NCBI GenBank assembly: GCA_019745195.1
Contig: JAIETL010000012.1
Coordinates: 147,771 to 211,770, forward strand
DNA length: 64,000 bases
Direction: 5' to 3'
Source of the DNA: Beijerinckiaceae bacterium
GTDB taxonomy: Bacteria > Pseudomonadota > Alphaproteobacteria > Rhizobiales > Beijerinckiaceae
Under the pieces are notes generated by a model. It was given only the letters and a program-made list of their open reading frames with translations. It did not search any database and had not been told where the DNA came from. Positions 55,378-64,000 of this stretch are shown here, piece by piece; the first letter of the stretch is position 1, and each line of letters opens with the position of its first letter. The position numbers and the translations under genes are program-made.

Positions 55378-56147
55378 GCCTGCAGGCGTCGGCCCTGGCC
55401 TATGGCTACCCGCAGCGCACGATCGGACGCGAGATCGGGCTCGACCTGAAGAGCGGCGAGGTGCTGGCGCTGCTCGGCCCCAATGGCCATGGCAAGACGA
55501 CGCTGCTCAAGACGCTTCTGGGCCTGCTGCGGCCCCATGGCGGGAAGCTTGTCCTGGACGGCCGGCCGCTGGCTGCGTTCTCATTGCGCGAACGCGCCAG
55601 AAAACTCGGCTATGTGCCGCAGGCTCATGCCGGCATCTTCGCCTTCACCGTGCTGGAGGTGGTGCTGATGGGCCGCACCAGCCATGGCGGGCTGTTCGGC
55701 AAACCTTCGCGGCGCGACCACGAGGTCGCTCACGTCATGATCGAGCGGCTTGGCATCGGCGCGCTGGCGCAGCGGCCCTATACGGAAATCTCCGGCGGCG
55801 AACGCCAGCTCGCGCTGATCGCCCGCGCGCTGGCGCAGGAGCCGTCCTTCATCATCCTCGACGAGCCGACCGCGAGCCTCGATTTCGGCAATCAGGGCAA
55901 GGTGATGGGCGAGATCAGGTGGCTCGCGGCCGAGGGTCTCGGCGTGCTCTTCACCACGCATGACCCCAATCAGGCGCTGGCCTATGCCGACCGGGTCATG
56001 CTGTTGCGCGACGGGAAGGCGATCGCGACGGGCGAGAGCGGGGACTTGCTGACGCAGGAGCGGCTGGAGGATCTGTACCGCGCGCCGGTCGATGTGGTGC
56101 GCGACGGCGATGGACGGGTCGCCTTCCTGCCGGGAAGCGGCGGCTGA
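55374..56147 (+). CDS. FecE-family ABC transporter ATP-binding protein
   Basis: A 257-residue ATPase of the BtuD/FhuC/FecE class. Walker A is GPNGHGKTTLLKT, the Q-loop region GYVPQAHAGIFAFTVLEVV, the signature ISGGERQLALIARA, Walker B FIILDEPTASLD, and the switch His is in FTTHDPNQAL. It starts at GTG 55374 by overlap with the permease gene. It completes a binding protein-permease-ATPase set in one operon. Confidence 0.94.
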   Translation: MSLQASALAYGYPQRTIGREIGLDLKSGEVLALLGPNGHGKTTLLKTLLGLLRPHGGKLVLDGRPLAAFSLRERARKLGYVPQAHAGIFAFTVLEVVLMGRTSHGGLFGKPSRRDHEVAHVMIERLGIGALAQRPYTEISGGERQLALIARALAQEPSFIILDEPTASLDFGNQGKVMGEIRWLAAEGLGVLFTTHDPNQALAYADRVMLLRDGKAIATGESGDLLTQERLEDLYRAPVDVVRDGDGRVAFLPGSGG

Positions 56148-56165
56148 CAGCGCCCTCCTGACAGA

Positions 56166-57281
56166 CTATGCGGCCTTGCCTGCCTGATGCCGCTCGCCCG
56201 GATCGAGCAGGAAACGCCCGATCGCACCCTGGATCCCGACGGCCTTCTCGGCGACGTCGCGCGCGACATGCAGCGCGCCCTCGGCGGCTTCGGCGGCATG
56301 CTCGTTGCTCTTATTGAGGGTTCCGAGCCGGTCGGCCACCTGCCTGAAGCCGTCGGCGGCGCGCACGACATGGCTTGCAATGTCGAGCGTCAGCCCCTTC
56401 TGCGCCGAGATGGCGGAGCCGACAGAGGTTGCCAGTTCGTTCAGCTCGCAGACGGAATCGGCGATTACCGCCACCGCCTCGACCGCATTGCGGCTGGCAT
56501 CCTGCATGGCGAGGATCTGGATGCGGGCGTCCTGCGTGGCCTTGCTGGTCTGGGTCGCAAGCGCCTTGACCTCGCCGGCGACCACCGCAAAGCCGCGGCC
56601 GGCCTCGCCGGCGCGCGCGGCCTCGATCGTGGCGTTCAGCGCCAGCAGGTTGGTCTGCCGCGCGATCTCGCCGATGGCGTCGAGGATGTCGCTGATCGCC
56701 TGAGAGGCCGTCGCGAGATCGGCGATCGTCGCATTGGTGCTGAGCGCATTCGCCGCCGCCTGCCCGGCGACCTGCGCCGACTGGCTCGACTGCCGGTCGA
56801 CCGTGCGCAGGGCGCTGACCAGCCCGTCGGTCGCGCGCGCCACGCTCTGCGCATCGTCGGACGCGGCCTTGGCGGCGTGCTTCAGCGCTTCGGCGTTCTC
56901 GCGCGCGGTGAGCACCGACTCGGTGACGACGGCGGAGTTCAGCTCGAGTTCGCGCGTGGCCAGAGCGAGCTGCGCCACCTCCTCGCCGATCCTTGCGTCG
57001 AGTTCGCAGGCGAGGTCGATCAGAGAGGTGCCTCGCGCGGGCTCGGCCGCCGCCGCTTCGCTGTCGCAGGCGGGCGCCGCCGGCACGTCCGCACCGGCTC
57101 CGGCGCGCGGCTGAGGCGTCATGGCGGCGAAGGCGACGATGATGGCGACCAGACCGGCGATCCAGGGGGCGCCTGCGCCGATCAGGACCAGCAGGCCTGC
57201 CCCGGCGGCTAGAAGCGCCGCGCGCGGCACGCTGCGCGGGTCGGTAAAAGCCCCGCCGATATCTCCCGTGCCCCCCGGCAT
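56166..57281 (-). CDS. Methyl-accepting chemotaxis-type signalling protein
   Basis: A 371-residue protein. Two closely spaced hydrophobic segments ([17 protein letters not shown] and [16 protein letters not shown], residues 20-55) form a membrane hairpin with almost no periplasmic domain. A Pro/Ala linker follows, then the coiled-coil signalling domain with the conserved hairpin tip [20 protein letters not shown] and [13 protein letters not shown] that contacts CheA/CheW. The lack of an outer sensor domain suggests cytoplasmic or membrane-state sensing. The window also has motAB, but no che genes. Confidence 0.9.
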   Translation of the reverse strand: MPGGTGDIGGAFTDPRSVPRAALLAAGAGLLVLIGAGAPWIAGLVAIIVAFAAMTPQPRAGAGADVPAAPACDSEAAAAEPARGTSLIDLACELDARIGEEVAQLALATRELELNSAVVTESVLTARENAEALKHAAKAASDDAQSVARATDGLVSALRTVDRQSSQSAQVAGQAAANALSTNATIADLATASQAISDILDAIGEIARQTNLLALNATIEAARAGEAGRGFAVVAGEVKALATQTSKATQDARIQILAMQDASRNAVEAVAVIADSVCELNELATSVGSAISAQKGLTLDIASHVVRAADGFRQVADRLGTLNKSNEHAAEAAEGALHVARDVAEKAVGIQGAIGRFLLDPGERHQAGKAA

Positions 57282-57566
57282 GTCAGACGATCAGTCCCCG
57301 TTCGATTGCGGCAGGACTAACGTGTCATTCTTAATATTCGATGGTAGATCGCCAGCGTTGGGCGGTTCCAACGCAACGTAAATCCGGCCTAACACGGCTG
57401 AAGCCCAGCCTAATCGTATACTTTCAGTTGTATGCAGTAGTTCATTCCAGATTTCACCCGCATTCCGTGTGCCGCCTCCTGCCGAGATCGTGAATTCGAT
57501 CGGATTGAAGACTTCGTCTTATGGCATAGGCCGAATGGCCTGGTCCCGGATGCTGAGGCTGCCGCA
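57282..57566. other. AT-richer intergenic region
   Basis: About 285 bp between the chemoreceptor-like gene start and the stop of the Lrp gene, clearly less GC-rich than its surroundings (for example the stretch from 57400 to 57470). No gene is seen. The promoter of the chemoreceptor-like gene is expected in the left part. Confidence 0.4.
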
Positions 57567-58049
57567 TCAGCTCCGCCCCCCTTCCACGGGCAGCGCGAGC
57601 GAGCGCTTGACCTGCCCGAGCGCAAAGCTCGACTCGATCGAGGCGACATTGTCGAGCCGCGTCAGCTTGTCCTTCAGGAAGCGCTCATAGGCGGCGAGAT
57701 CGCTGACGATGATGCGCAGCAGGTAGTCGCGCGGGCCGGTCATCAGGTGGCAGTCGGCGACTTCGGGCCAGCGCATCACGGCTGCGGCGAAACGGTCCAG
57801 TTCCTCCTCGCGCTGGCGCTCCAGCTTGATCGAGGCGAAGACGCTGACGGGAAGCCCGATCCTGTCCTGATCGATCACCGCGACATAGCCCTTGATCACG
57901 CCGGCCTCCTCCAGCAGCCGGACGCGGCGCGCGCAGGGGCTGGGCGACAGGCCCACCTTGTCGGCGAGGTCCTGGTTGCTGATGCGTCCGTCGAGCTGGA
58001 GCGCCTGCAGGATGCGCCGGTCGATCTCGTCGAGTTTGTAGTCTGGCAT
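57567..58049 (-). CDS. Lrp/AsnC-family transcriptional regulator
   Basis: A 160-residue Lrp regulator with a standard HTH (LDEIDRRILQALQLDGRISN, then LADKVGLSPSPCARRVRLLE) and a RAM domain containing VADCHLMTGPRDYLLRIIV. It is divergent from the transketolase/E1-like gene 122 bp away, a typical place for a local regulator that controls the neighbour and itself. The effector is probably an amino acid. Confidence 0.93.
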   Translation of the reverse strand: MPDYKLDEIDRRILQALQLDGRISNQDLADKVGLSPSPCARRVRLLEEAGVIKGYVAVIDQDRIGLPVSVFASIKLERQREEELDRFAAAVMRWPEVADCHLMTGPRDYLLRIIVSDLAAYERFLKDKLTRLDNVASIESSFALGQVKRSLALPVEGGRS

Positions 58050-58171
58050 GTTCGCTCGCTTTCGGCCGGCAGATTAGCGGAAACAGCCAATCCTCAAAGC
58101 TTCTCGTCGAGAGATTGGCTGCCTTCGCCGTCTGATCCGTGCATGATCGCGGCTCTTGCCGGAGCGCTTCG

Positions 58172-60580
58172 ATGTCAGACCCACGCCTGCCCTTCCTCGC
58201 CGAACTCGAGAAGAAGATCCTCTGGCTCGCCTCCTGGACGATCCACAACGCCAATCATCTGCGCGCGAGCGAGGACGGCATGAAGGTCGGCGGGCATCAG
58301 GCCTCGTCGGCCTCGCTCTGCACCATCATGACGGCGCTCTACATGGCGGCGCTCAAGCCGCAGGACCGCGTGGCGGTGAAGCCGCACGCTTCGCCGGTCT
58401 TCCACGCGATCAACTATCTGATGGGGCTCCAGACGCGCGAAAAACTGGAGAATTTCCGGGGCTACAAGGGCGCGCAGAGCTACCCGTCGCGCACAAAAGA
58501 CATCGACGACGTCGATTTCTCGACCGGCTCCGTGGGGCTGGGCGTCGCGCAGACGCTGTTCTCCTCGCTGACGCAGGACTATCTGCGCGGCCATGGCTGG
58601 GGGACGACCAGGCCCGAAGGGCGCATGGTTTCGCTGATCGGCGACGCCGAACTCGACGAGGGCAACATCTTCGAGGCCCTGATGGAGGGCTGGAAGCATG
58701 GCCTGCGCAACACCTGGTGGGTGATCGACTATAACCGCCAGTCGCTCGACGCCGTCATCCGCGAGGGGCTTTACGACCGTTTCGAGCAGATGTTCAGGAA
58801 CTTCGGCTGGGATGTGGTCACGCTGAAATACGGCTCGCTGCAGCAGGCGGCCTTTCGCGAGAAGGGCGGCGAGCGGCTGAAAGGCTGGATCGATTCCTGC
58901 CCGAACCAGCTCTATTCGGCGCTGACGTTTCAGGGCGGAGCGGCCTGGCGCAGGCGCCTGATGGACGATCTCGGCGATCAGGGGCCGGTGACGAAGCTGA
59001 TCGAGGCGCGCTCCGACGACGAGCTCTCGAAGCTGATGTGCAATCTCGGCGGACACGATCTGCCCTCGATCCTGGAGGCCTTCGAAGCCATCGACCATGA
59101 TCGCCCGGTCTGCTTCCTCGCCTACACCGTCAAGGGTTTTGGCCTGCCGCTCGCCGGCCACAAGGACAACCATGCCGGGCTGATGACGAAGGAGCAGATG
59201 GCGGGCTTCCAGAGCGCCAACGGCGTCAGGCCCGGCCATGAATGGGATTTGTTTGAAGGGCTTTCGCTGCCCGAGGGCGAGATTCGGGACTTCCTGAAGA
59301 CCGTGCCGTTCTTCGCCGAAGGCCGCCGTCGCAGGAGCGCGCCGAAGCTGCCGGTGCCCGAGACGCTGGAGGCCGGCATCCAGCCGGTGATGTCGACGCA
59401 GATGGGTTTCGGCAAGGTGCTGGACGACCTCGCCAAGCGTGGCGGCCCGCTGGCCGACCGCATCGTCACCACGGCTCCCGACGTCACCGTCTCGACCAAT
59501 CTCGGGCCCTGGGTGAACCGACGCGGGCTGTTCGCCAAGGCGTCGATGGCCGACACCTTCAAGGACGAGCGCATTCCCTCGATGCAGAAATGGGAGTTCT
59601 CGCCAAAGGGCCAGCATATCGAGCTCGGCATCGCCGAGATGAACCTGTTCATCAACCTCTCGGCGCTCGGGCTGTCGCATTCGATTTTCGGCGAGCGGCT
59701 GATCCCGATCGGGACGCTCTACGACCCGTTCATCTCGCGCGGGCTCGATGCCCTGAACTATGCCTGCTACCAGGACGCGCGTTTCATGGTGGTTGCGACG
59801 CCCTCGGGCGTCACGCTCGCGCCGGAGGGCGGAGCGCATCAGTCGATCGCGACGCCGCTGATCGGAATGTCGCAGGATGGCTTGTGCGCCTTCGAGCCGG
59901 CCTTCGTCGACGAGCTTGCGGTGATGATGCGCTGGTCCTTCGACTACCTGCAGAAGGATGGCGCGGGCGACCCCGACGAGCGCGGTTCGGGCGAGAAGAG
60001 CTGGCTGCGCGACGAGACCGGCGGCTCGGTTTACCTGCGGCTCTCGACTTTGCAGCTAGAACAGCCGCAGCGGACGATGACGCCGGAGCTTGAACGCGAC
60101 ATCATCGACGGGGCCTACTGGCTCAGGAAGCCCGGCCCCAACGCCTCCGTCGTCGTCGCCTATACCGGCGCGGTCGCCGCCGAAGCCATCAAGGCTGTCG
60201 GCCTGCTGGCCGAGGACCGGCGCGATGTCGGGCTGCTGGCGATCACTTCGGCCGACCGGCTCAACGCCGGCTGGCAGGCGGCCGAGAGGGCGCGCCAGCG
60301 CGGCAACCATGCCGCGACCAGCCATGTCGAGCGGCTGCTCGGCTCACTCTCGCGCGATTGCGGCATCGTCTCGGTGCTGGACGGGCACCCGGCGACGCTG
60401 GCCTGGCTCGGCAGCGTGCATGGCCAGAGGCAGAAGGCGCTCGGCGTCGAGCATTTCGGCCAGACCGGCACGACGGCCGATCTCTACCGGCATTTCGGCA
60501 TCGACGCGAACGCGATCGTGCATGCGGCGCAAGCGGCAGGGCCGGGCCGGCCGGTGCGCTATCTCAAGGCGTTGCCGTAA
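58172..60580 (+). CDS. Transketolase / homodimeric pyruvate-dehydrogenase-E1-like TPP enzyme
   Basis: An 802-residue thiamine-diphosphate enzyme. The N-terminal half has the TPP-Mg motif starting GDAELDEGN and ending VIDYNRQS, with PHASPVFHAINYLMG and SYPSRTKDIDDVDFSTGSVG before it, as in AceE-type E1 proteins. The Pyr half has GQHIELGIAEMN with the cofactor-activating Glu. The length is between transketolase (about 660) and AceE (about 890). The usual third Gly of the GDG motif is Ala. No E2 or E3 gene is adjacent. It probably forms 2-oxo-acid-derived acyl or ketol transfers, but the substrate is unknown. GGAG precedes the ATG by 9 bp. Confidence 0.85.
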   Translation: MSDPRLPFLAELEKKILWLASWTIHNANHLRASEDGMKVGGHQASSASLCTIMTALYMAALKPQDRVAVKPHASPVFHAINYLMGLQTREKLENFRGYKGAQSYPSRTKDIDDVDFSTGSVGLGVAQTLFSSLTQDYLRGHGWGTTRPEGRMVSLIGDAELDEGNIFEALMEGWKHGLRNTWWVIDYNRQSLDAVIREGLYDRFEQMFRNFGWDVVTLKYGSLQQAAFREKGGERLKGWIDSCPNQLYSALTFQGGAAWRRRLMDDLGDQGPVTKLIEARSDDELSKLMCNLGGHDLPSILEAFEAIDHDRPVCFLAYTVKGFGLPLAGHKDNHAGLMTKEQMAGFQSANGVRPGHEWDLFEGLSLPEGEIRDFLKTVPFFAEGRRRRSAPKLPVPETLEAGIQPVMSTQMGFGKVLDDLAKRGGPLADRIVTTAPDVTVSTNLGPWVNRRGLFAKASMADTFKDERIPSMQKWEFSPKGQHIELGIAEMNLFINLSALGLSHSIFGERLIPIGTLYDPFISRGLDALNYACYQDARFMVVATPSGVTLAPEGGAHQSIATPLIGMSQDGLCAFEPAFVDELAVMMRWSFDYLQKDGAGDPDERGSGEKSWLRDETGGSVYLRLSTLQLEQPQRTMTPELERDIIDGAYWLRKPGPNASVVVAYTGAVAAEAIKAVGLLAEDRRDVGLLAITSADRLNAGWQAAERARQRGNHAATSHVERLLGSLSRDCGIVSVLDGHPATLAWLGSVHGQRQKALGVEHFGQTGTTADLYRHFGIDANAIVHAAQAAGPGRPVRYLKALP

Positions 60581-60591
60581 CCGTCATTGCG

Positions 60592-60668
60592 AGGAGCGCG
60601 GCGACGAAGCAATCCAGGGGGACGTAGAGCGCACAGCTCTGGATTGCTTCGCTACGCTCGCAATGACG
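60592..60668. repeat. Palindromic element family C, copy 4
   Basis: A 77-bp hairpin starting CGTCATTGCGAGGAGCGCGG and ending CGCTACGCTCGCAATGACG; it is a little more diverged than the other C copies. It lies between convergent genes. Confidence 0.9.
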
Positions 60669-60682
60669 GCAAGGGCGCCTCC

Positions 60683-60991
60683 TCAGAAGCGCGGCGTCGA
60701 GAAGGTGTTGGCGAAGGGGTTCCGGCCCGAGCCGATGGCGGAGGGCAGCGTGCCTTCGCCATACCAGGACGCCGTGCTGCTGTAGACCGGCGAAGAGGTC
60801 GTCATGTGCTGGCGGGCGTAGGAGTCCATCGAGCCGACGGCGACGACGTTGCCGGCGTCGAAATAGCTGCGCTTCTGCACGGTGACGCGCAGCGGGCCGC
60901 GACGGTTCTGCGCCTCCGCGATCGAGGTCGCCACGGTCAGCGCCACGAGCGAAAGGCCGAGGCCGGCGGCGAAACGCGGGAACGAACGCAT
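60683..60991 (-). CDS. Small exported hypothetical protein
   Basis: A 102-residue protein with a clear signal peptide (FAAGLGLSLVALTVATSIAE, cleaved near AQN). The mature part is about 75 residues, basic at the start and rich in Ser, Thr, Tyr and Gly (YARQHMTTSSPVYSSTASWY). No domain is recognised. The start at 60991 is supported by AGGAG upstream. A surface or periplasmic role is likely. Confidence 0.7.
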   Translation of the reverse strand: MRSFPRFAAGLGLSLVALTVATSIAEAQNRRGPLRVTVQKRSYFDAGNVVAVGSMDSYARQHMTTSSPVYSSTASWYGEGTLPSAIGSGRNPFANTFSTPRF

Positions 60992-61142
60992 GACGAGGTC
61001 TCCTGAGGAACGGCTTGGCGAAGGAAAGATGGGCGAAAAGCGCGAGCGGCGATGACGCAACCTACTATGCCGTAGTTAACGGTTTTGTTCGAACCCGCCA
61101 GAGGCAATGCACGGTAAAGTGAGTATCGGCATGTTTCGCGGC

Positions 61143-62252
61143 TCAGCGCTTCGCCGCGGTCTTCAGCACCGGCGCCTGCCCGTCGGCGTCGAGCCAGGAG
61201 GCCTTGCGGCCGGACGCCGAGAGCCGGGGCGGGACGCAGGCCGGCTGCCGCGCCAGTTCCGTGCGGGCGAAGGCGGCCCGCAGCGCCCTGTCGTCGGCGG
61301 CCGAGAGCAGGTCGATCCTGTCGAGCATGCAGGCGAGCTGCTGCCGGTCGGCGGGTCGGCCGGCTCCCCCGCACCACCAGCCACTGAGGCCCAGCGGCAG
61401 GTCTCCGGCCTCGCGGCGGAAGGCGATGCAGGCCCGGCTGGTCTCGCCGTCGCTCAGCGTGACATCGGCGGTCTCGACGCGGCCGAAGCGGCTCTGCAGC
61501 GGCACGGCTGCGCCGCTGCGCTGCACCGACATGCCGCGCGCGGCGGCGTCGCGCACCATCGCGATGACGAAGGGCTGCGAGAGCTGGTCCTGGTTCTGGT
61601 CGAGCGAGAGGCGCAGCAGGAGATGGGCGCGCGGCTCGGCGAAGACGCCATAGACCAGCGTATCCTCGCGGCGCGCGCCATCCTGCGTGCGGCGCGATTC
61701 ATAGGCCGGCGTCTGGCGGTCGAGCTCGGGCGATTCCAGCCCGAACATCGCGATCGGCCGGGCGATTCTGACCCAGTCCTCGCTGGCGACCCTGAAGCCG
61801 CGCGGATCCTGCCGGACGTCGCGCACATGGTCACGGATCTGGCGGCCGTCCTGCGCCTGGGGCTGCGCCAGCGTCAGGCTGGAAAGGCTGGGCTGGTCGG
61901 TCGTCGCCGAGAGGCCGCTGACCAGTGCGGTGGCGAGGCCGATGCCGGTGACGGCGGCGAGCCCGCGCCAGAGCAGGCAGCCGGTGAGCCCGAGGCCGCG
62001 ATGGCGGATGAGCGGGCGCGACAGCCGGATGAGAAACCGGATTCCGGCCTCGACCGCGTCCGCGAAGGCGATCAGCCCGCCGGCGACCATGGCGAGCCGG
62101 GGCCGCGCCGGAGCCGATGCCGCATCAATGGCGGATATCGGCTGCAGGCCGGGCAGGGCCATCCGCCGCAGCGCGGCCCATGACGGCAGGGACCACTGAC
62201 CGACCCGCCTGCGCAGGCTGTCGGGAATGATGGAAGACAACTGACCCGGCAC
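61143..62252 (-). CDS. Hypothetical protein with a membrane segment and a large C-terminal domain
   Basis: A 369-residue protein not recognised. A hydrophobic region lies at residues 85-112 (GLGLTGCLLWRGLAAVTGIG followed by LATALVSG), after a basic cytoplasmic N-terminus of about 80 residues. The rest, probably periplasmic, has RVASEDWVRIARPIAMFGLE and SRACIAFRREAGDLPLGLSGWWCGG with paired Cys, plus further Cys near the end. No known domain can be named. It is divergent from asd. Confidence 0.65.
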   Translation of the reverse strand: MPGQLSSIIPDSLRRRVGQWSLPSWAALRRMALPGLQPISAIDAASAPARPRLAMVAGGLIAFADAVEAGIRFLIRLSRPLIRHRGLGLTGCLLWRGLAAVTGIGLATALVSGLSATTDQPSLSSLTLAQPQAQDGRQIRDHVRDVRQDPRGFRVASEDWVRIARPIAMFGLESPELDRQTPAYESRRTQDGARREDTLVYGVFAEPRAHLLLRLSLDQNQDQLSQPFVIAMVRDAAARGMSVQRSGAAVPLQSRFGRVETADVTLSDGETSRACIAFRREAGDLPLGLSGWWCGGAGRPADRQQLACMLDRIDLLSAADDRALRAAFARTELARQPACVPPRLSASGRKASWLDADGQAPVLKTAAKR

Positions 62253-62706
62253 GACGCCAACCCGACTGGCCGACGAAGCCAGAAGGCTGCGCGGCGGACC
62301 TCACCCGGGCGGCAGGATCGGGCCGCGGTCCTCACGGCCGCGTTACCGCCGGCGGGCGATCTGCGATCAGCGTGAACGGCGCGTAAGGAGGCGCGGTTAA
62401 CGGATCGGAAAGCCGGTGGCGCGCCCGCATGGCGATTGACTTTTCGGCCTGCAGCGTGTTTTGAGAGCCCTTATCGACGCCCAGCGTCACTGCCCGGTGG
62501 AAACGGCTCTCTTGACCCTCCGCTCGACGACGAAACGCACGACCAAAACGGCGACGGGCACGACCCGCCGGCCGTTCTGACGCGTCGCCTCGTCTCCGGG
62601 TCATCTCCCCCCGGCGGGGACATGAAGCCGGACCCCGCCGCGACGGCAGGCGTCCGGCGCCCCGGGAGACAGGCCTGACAATACTTTTCCAAAAAGGATC
62701 GAGACA
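62253..62706. other. Intergenic region before asd
   Basis: About 450 bp between a hypothetical gene and asd. Open frames cross it in both directions because of high GC, but no family feature is present. GGATCGAG lies just before the asd ATG as its ribosome site. The asd promoter should be here; none is assigned with confidence. Confidence 0.5.
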
Positions 62707-63741
62707 ATGAGCTTCAAGGTCGCTGTCGTCGGCGCCACGGGCAATGTGGGCCGCGAAATGTTCGACATCCTGGCCGAGCGCGCCTTTCCGGTCTCGGAGG
62801 TGGTGGCGCTCGCCTCCTCGCGCTCGATCGGCACGGAAGTCTCCTTCGGCGACAGGACGCTGAAGTGCAAGGCGCTGGAGCATTACGACTTTTCCGACAC
62901 CGATATCTGCCTGATGTCGGCCGGCGGCGAGGTCTCGAAGGAATGGTCGCCGAAGATCGGGGCCAAGGGCTGCGTCGTCATCGACAATTCTTCCGCTTGG
63001 CGCATGCACCCCGACGTGCCGCTGATCGTGCCCGAGGTGAACGCGGCGGCCGCCGCCGGCTTCTCGAAAATGAACATCATCGCCAACCCGAACTGCTCGA
63101 CCGCGCAGCTCGTGGTGGCGCTGAAGCCGCTGCATGACCGCTTCACGATCAAGCGCGTGGTCGTCTCGACCTACCAGTCGGTTTCCGGCGCCGGCAAGGA
63201 AGGCATGGACGAGCTCTTCAACCAGACGCGCGCCGTGTTCTCGGCCGGCGAGGTCACCACCAAGAAGTTCCCCAAGCGCATCTCCTTCAATCTCATCCCG
63301 CAGATCGACGTCTTCATGGAGGACGGCTTCACCAAGGAAGAGTGGAAGATGATGGCGGAGACCAAGAAGATCCTCGACAAGAGCATCAGGCTGACCGCGA
63401 CCTGCGTGCGCGTGCCGGTCTTCATCGGCCATTCCGAGAGCGTCAATATCGAATGCGAGAAGCCGATCACGGCAGACGAGGCGCGCGAGGTTCTGCGCGT
63501 CGCGCCGGGCATCCTCGTGATCGACAAGCACGAGCCCGGCGGCTACATCACGCCCCATGAGGCCGCCGGCGAGGACGCGACCTACATCTCGCGCATCCGC
63601 GAGGACGCGACCGTCGAGAACGGGCTGGCCTTCTGGTGCGTCTCCGACAATCTGCGCAAGGGCGCGGCGCTGAACGCGGTGCAGATCGCGGAAGTGCTGA
63701 TCAACCGCAAGCTGATCCAGCCGCGGCAGAAGGCGGCGTGA
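62707..63741 (+). CDS. asd: Aspartate-semialdehyde dehydrogenase
   Basis: A 344-residue NADPH-dependent enzyme that reduces aspartyl phosphate to aspartate semialdehyde, the branch point to lysine/diaminopimelate, threonine and methionine. The N-terminal VAVVGATGNVGREMFDIL binds NADPH. The nucleophile Cys is in IIANPNCSTAQLVVAL, and the phosphate-binding region includes WRMHPDVPLIVPEVN. The segment SVSGAGKEGMDEL is also conserved. It is a housekeeping gene with nothing unusual. Confidence 0.97.
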   Translation: MSFKVAVVGATGNVGREMFDILAERAFPVSEVVALASSRSIGTEVSFGDRTLKCKALEHYDFSDTDICLMSAGGEVSKEWSPKIGAKGCVVIDNSSAWRMHPDVPLIVPEVNAAAAAGFSKMNIIANPNCSTAQLVVALKPLHDRFTIKRVVVSTYQSVSGAGKEGMDELFNQTRAVFSAGEVTTKKFPKRISFNLIPQIDVFMEDGFTKEEWKMMAETKKILDKSIRLTATCVRVPVFIGHSESVNIECEKPITADEAREVLRVAPGILVIDKHEPGGYITPHEAAGEDATYISRIREDATVENGLAFWCVSDNLRKGAALNAVQIAEVLINRKLIQPRQKAA

Positions 63742-63753
63742 GCGCGATTGAGA

Positions 63754-63783
63754 AAGCCCTGTTTCCGATGCGAGTCAGGGCTT
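63754..63783 (+). terminator. Hairpin downstream of asd
   Basis: An 8-bp perfect stem, AAGCCCTG and CAGGGCTT, with a 14-bp loop, starts 12 bp after the asd stop. No T-run follows, so it is only a possible terminator. Confidence 0.45.
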
Positions 63784-63940
63784 CCTCAAGACCAAGAAGG
63801 ATTCGACACTTCAGCCATGCCGAATCATTTGCCGCTCAAGACGCTCGTGACCGACAAGTTTGAGAGCCCGATTGAAAAGGAGTTGAGCGATATCAGCAGG
63901 TTGTGATTCCCGTTTGGTGCTGAATCAAATGGGGTTTCCG

Positions 63941-64000
63941 ATGGCCTGGACCGATATCGCTCGCGCCGAGCATAACCGTGATCGGCTGCGCTTTTCAAGC
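63941..64000 (+). CDS. IS5-type transposase, N-terminal fragment cut by the window edge
   Basis: The last 60 bp encode MAWTDIARAEHNRDRLRFSS with no stop. This matches the start of IS5-group transposases common in Rhizobiales, which begin MAWT- followed by R-D-LRY-like residues. The stretch from about 63790 to 63940 is less GC-rich than the host genes and probably holds the left end of the element; its terminal inverted repeat cannot be fixed with only one end in view. Confidence 0.65.
   Translation, partial: MAWTDIARAEHNRDRLRFSS

Noticed and set aside
62332..63558. 408-residue open frame antisense to asd
   Set aside because: Shadow frame of a well-supported housekeeping gene with no domain features.

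Overview
This is a GC-rich, gene-dense chromosomal window from an alphaproteobacterium, most likely of the order Hyphomicrobiales (Rhizobiales); a Bosea- or Methylobacterium-like genome would fit, but the genus is inference. The evidence is the alphaproteobacterial sdhC-sdhD-sdhA-sdhB order, an IalB-family protein, a DUF3422 protein, MotA/MotB, and many solute-uptake ABC systems. No rRNA, tRNA, CRISPR array, prophage or plasmid feature was seen. A transposase start is cut by the right edge.

Layout. 1-9 kb: a LacI regulator, a sugar-type ABC importer operon with a 3-hydroxyisobutyrate-dehydrogenase-like enzyme, a divergent GntR/FCD regulator with two matching operator-like sites, and a D-2-hydroxyacid dehydrogenase. 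9-18 kb: a double-domain Inh-type protein, hppD with a divergent Lrp-type regulator, DUF533, ppa, a CX5R phosphatase, a flippase-like membrane protein, DUF3422 and a PIN-type toxin-antitoxin pair. 18-24 kb: a cyanate assimilation unit (substrate-binding protein, permease, ATPase, cynS) with a sigma-54 promoter, a cluster of three dyads and a divergent PAS/sigma-54 activator. 24-30 kb: an orphan Bug-type receptor and sdhCDAB, with a DUF433/DUF5615 module inserted between sdhA and sdhB. 30-38 kb: a DadA-like oxidase with an amidotransferase, and a TetR-adaptor-RND efflux operon behind a perfect palindromic operator. 38-48 kb: motAB, an ankyrin protein, a DMT exporter, a LysR regulator, obgE, IalB, an ABC exporter and a D-threonine-aldolase-type enzyme. 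48-56 kb: a molybdate/tungstate region (HTH-PBP regulator, tupBCA, a ModA-like protein, a TrmO-like protein, and a FecBCD-type importer). 56-64 kb: a chemoreceptor-like protein, an Lrp regulator divergent from a transketolase/E1-like enzyme, two hypotheticals, asd and the start of an IS5-type transposase.

The most striking feature is a set of palindromic interspersed elements in at least five families (15 copies in 64 kb). They sit in convergent gaps, inside operons (including just after two substrate-binding-protein genes), and in one case inside the reading frame of the trmO-like gene, where the element supplies about 50 C-terminal residues.
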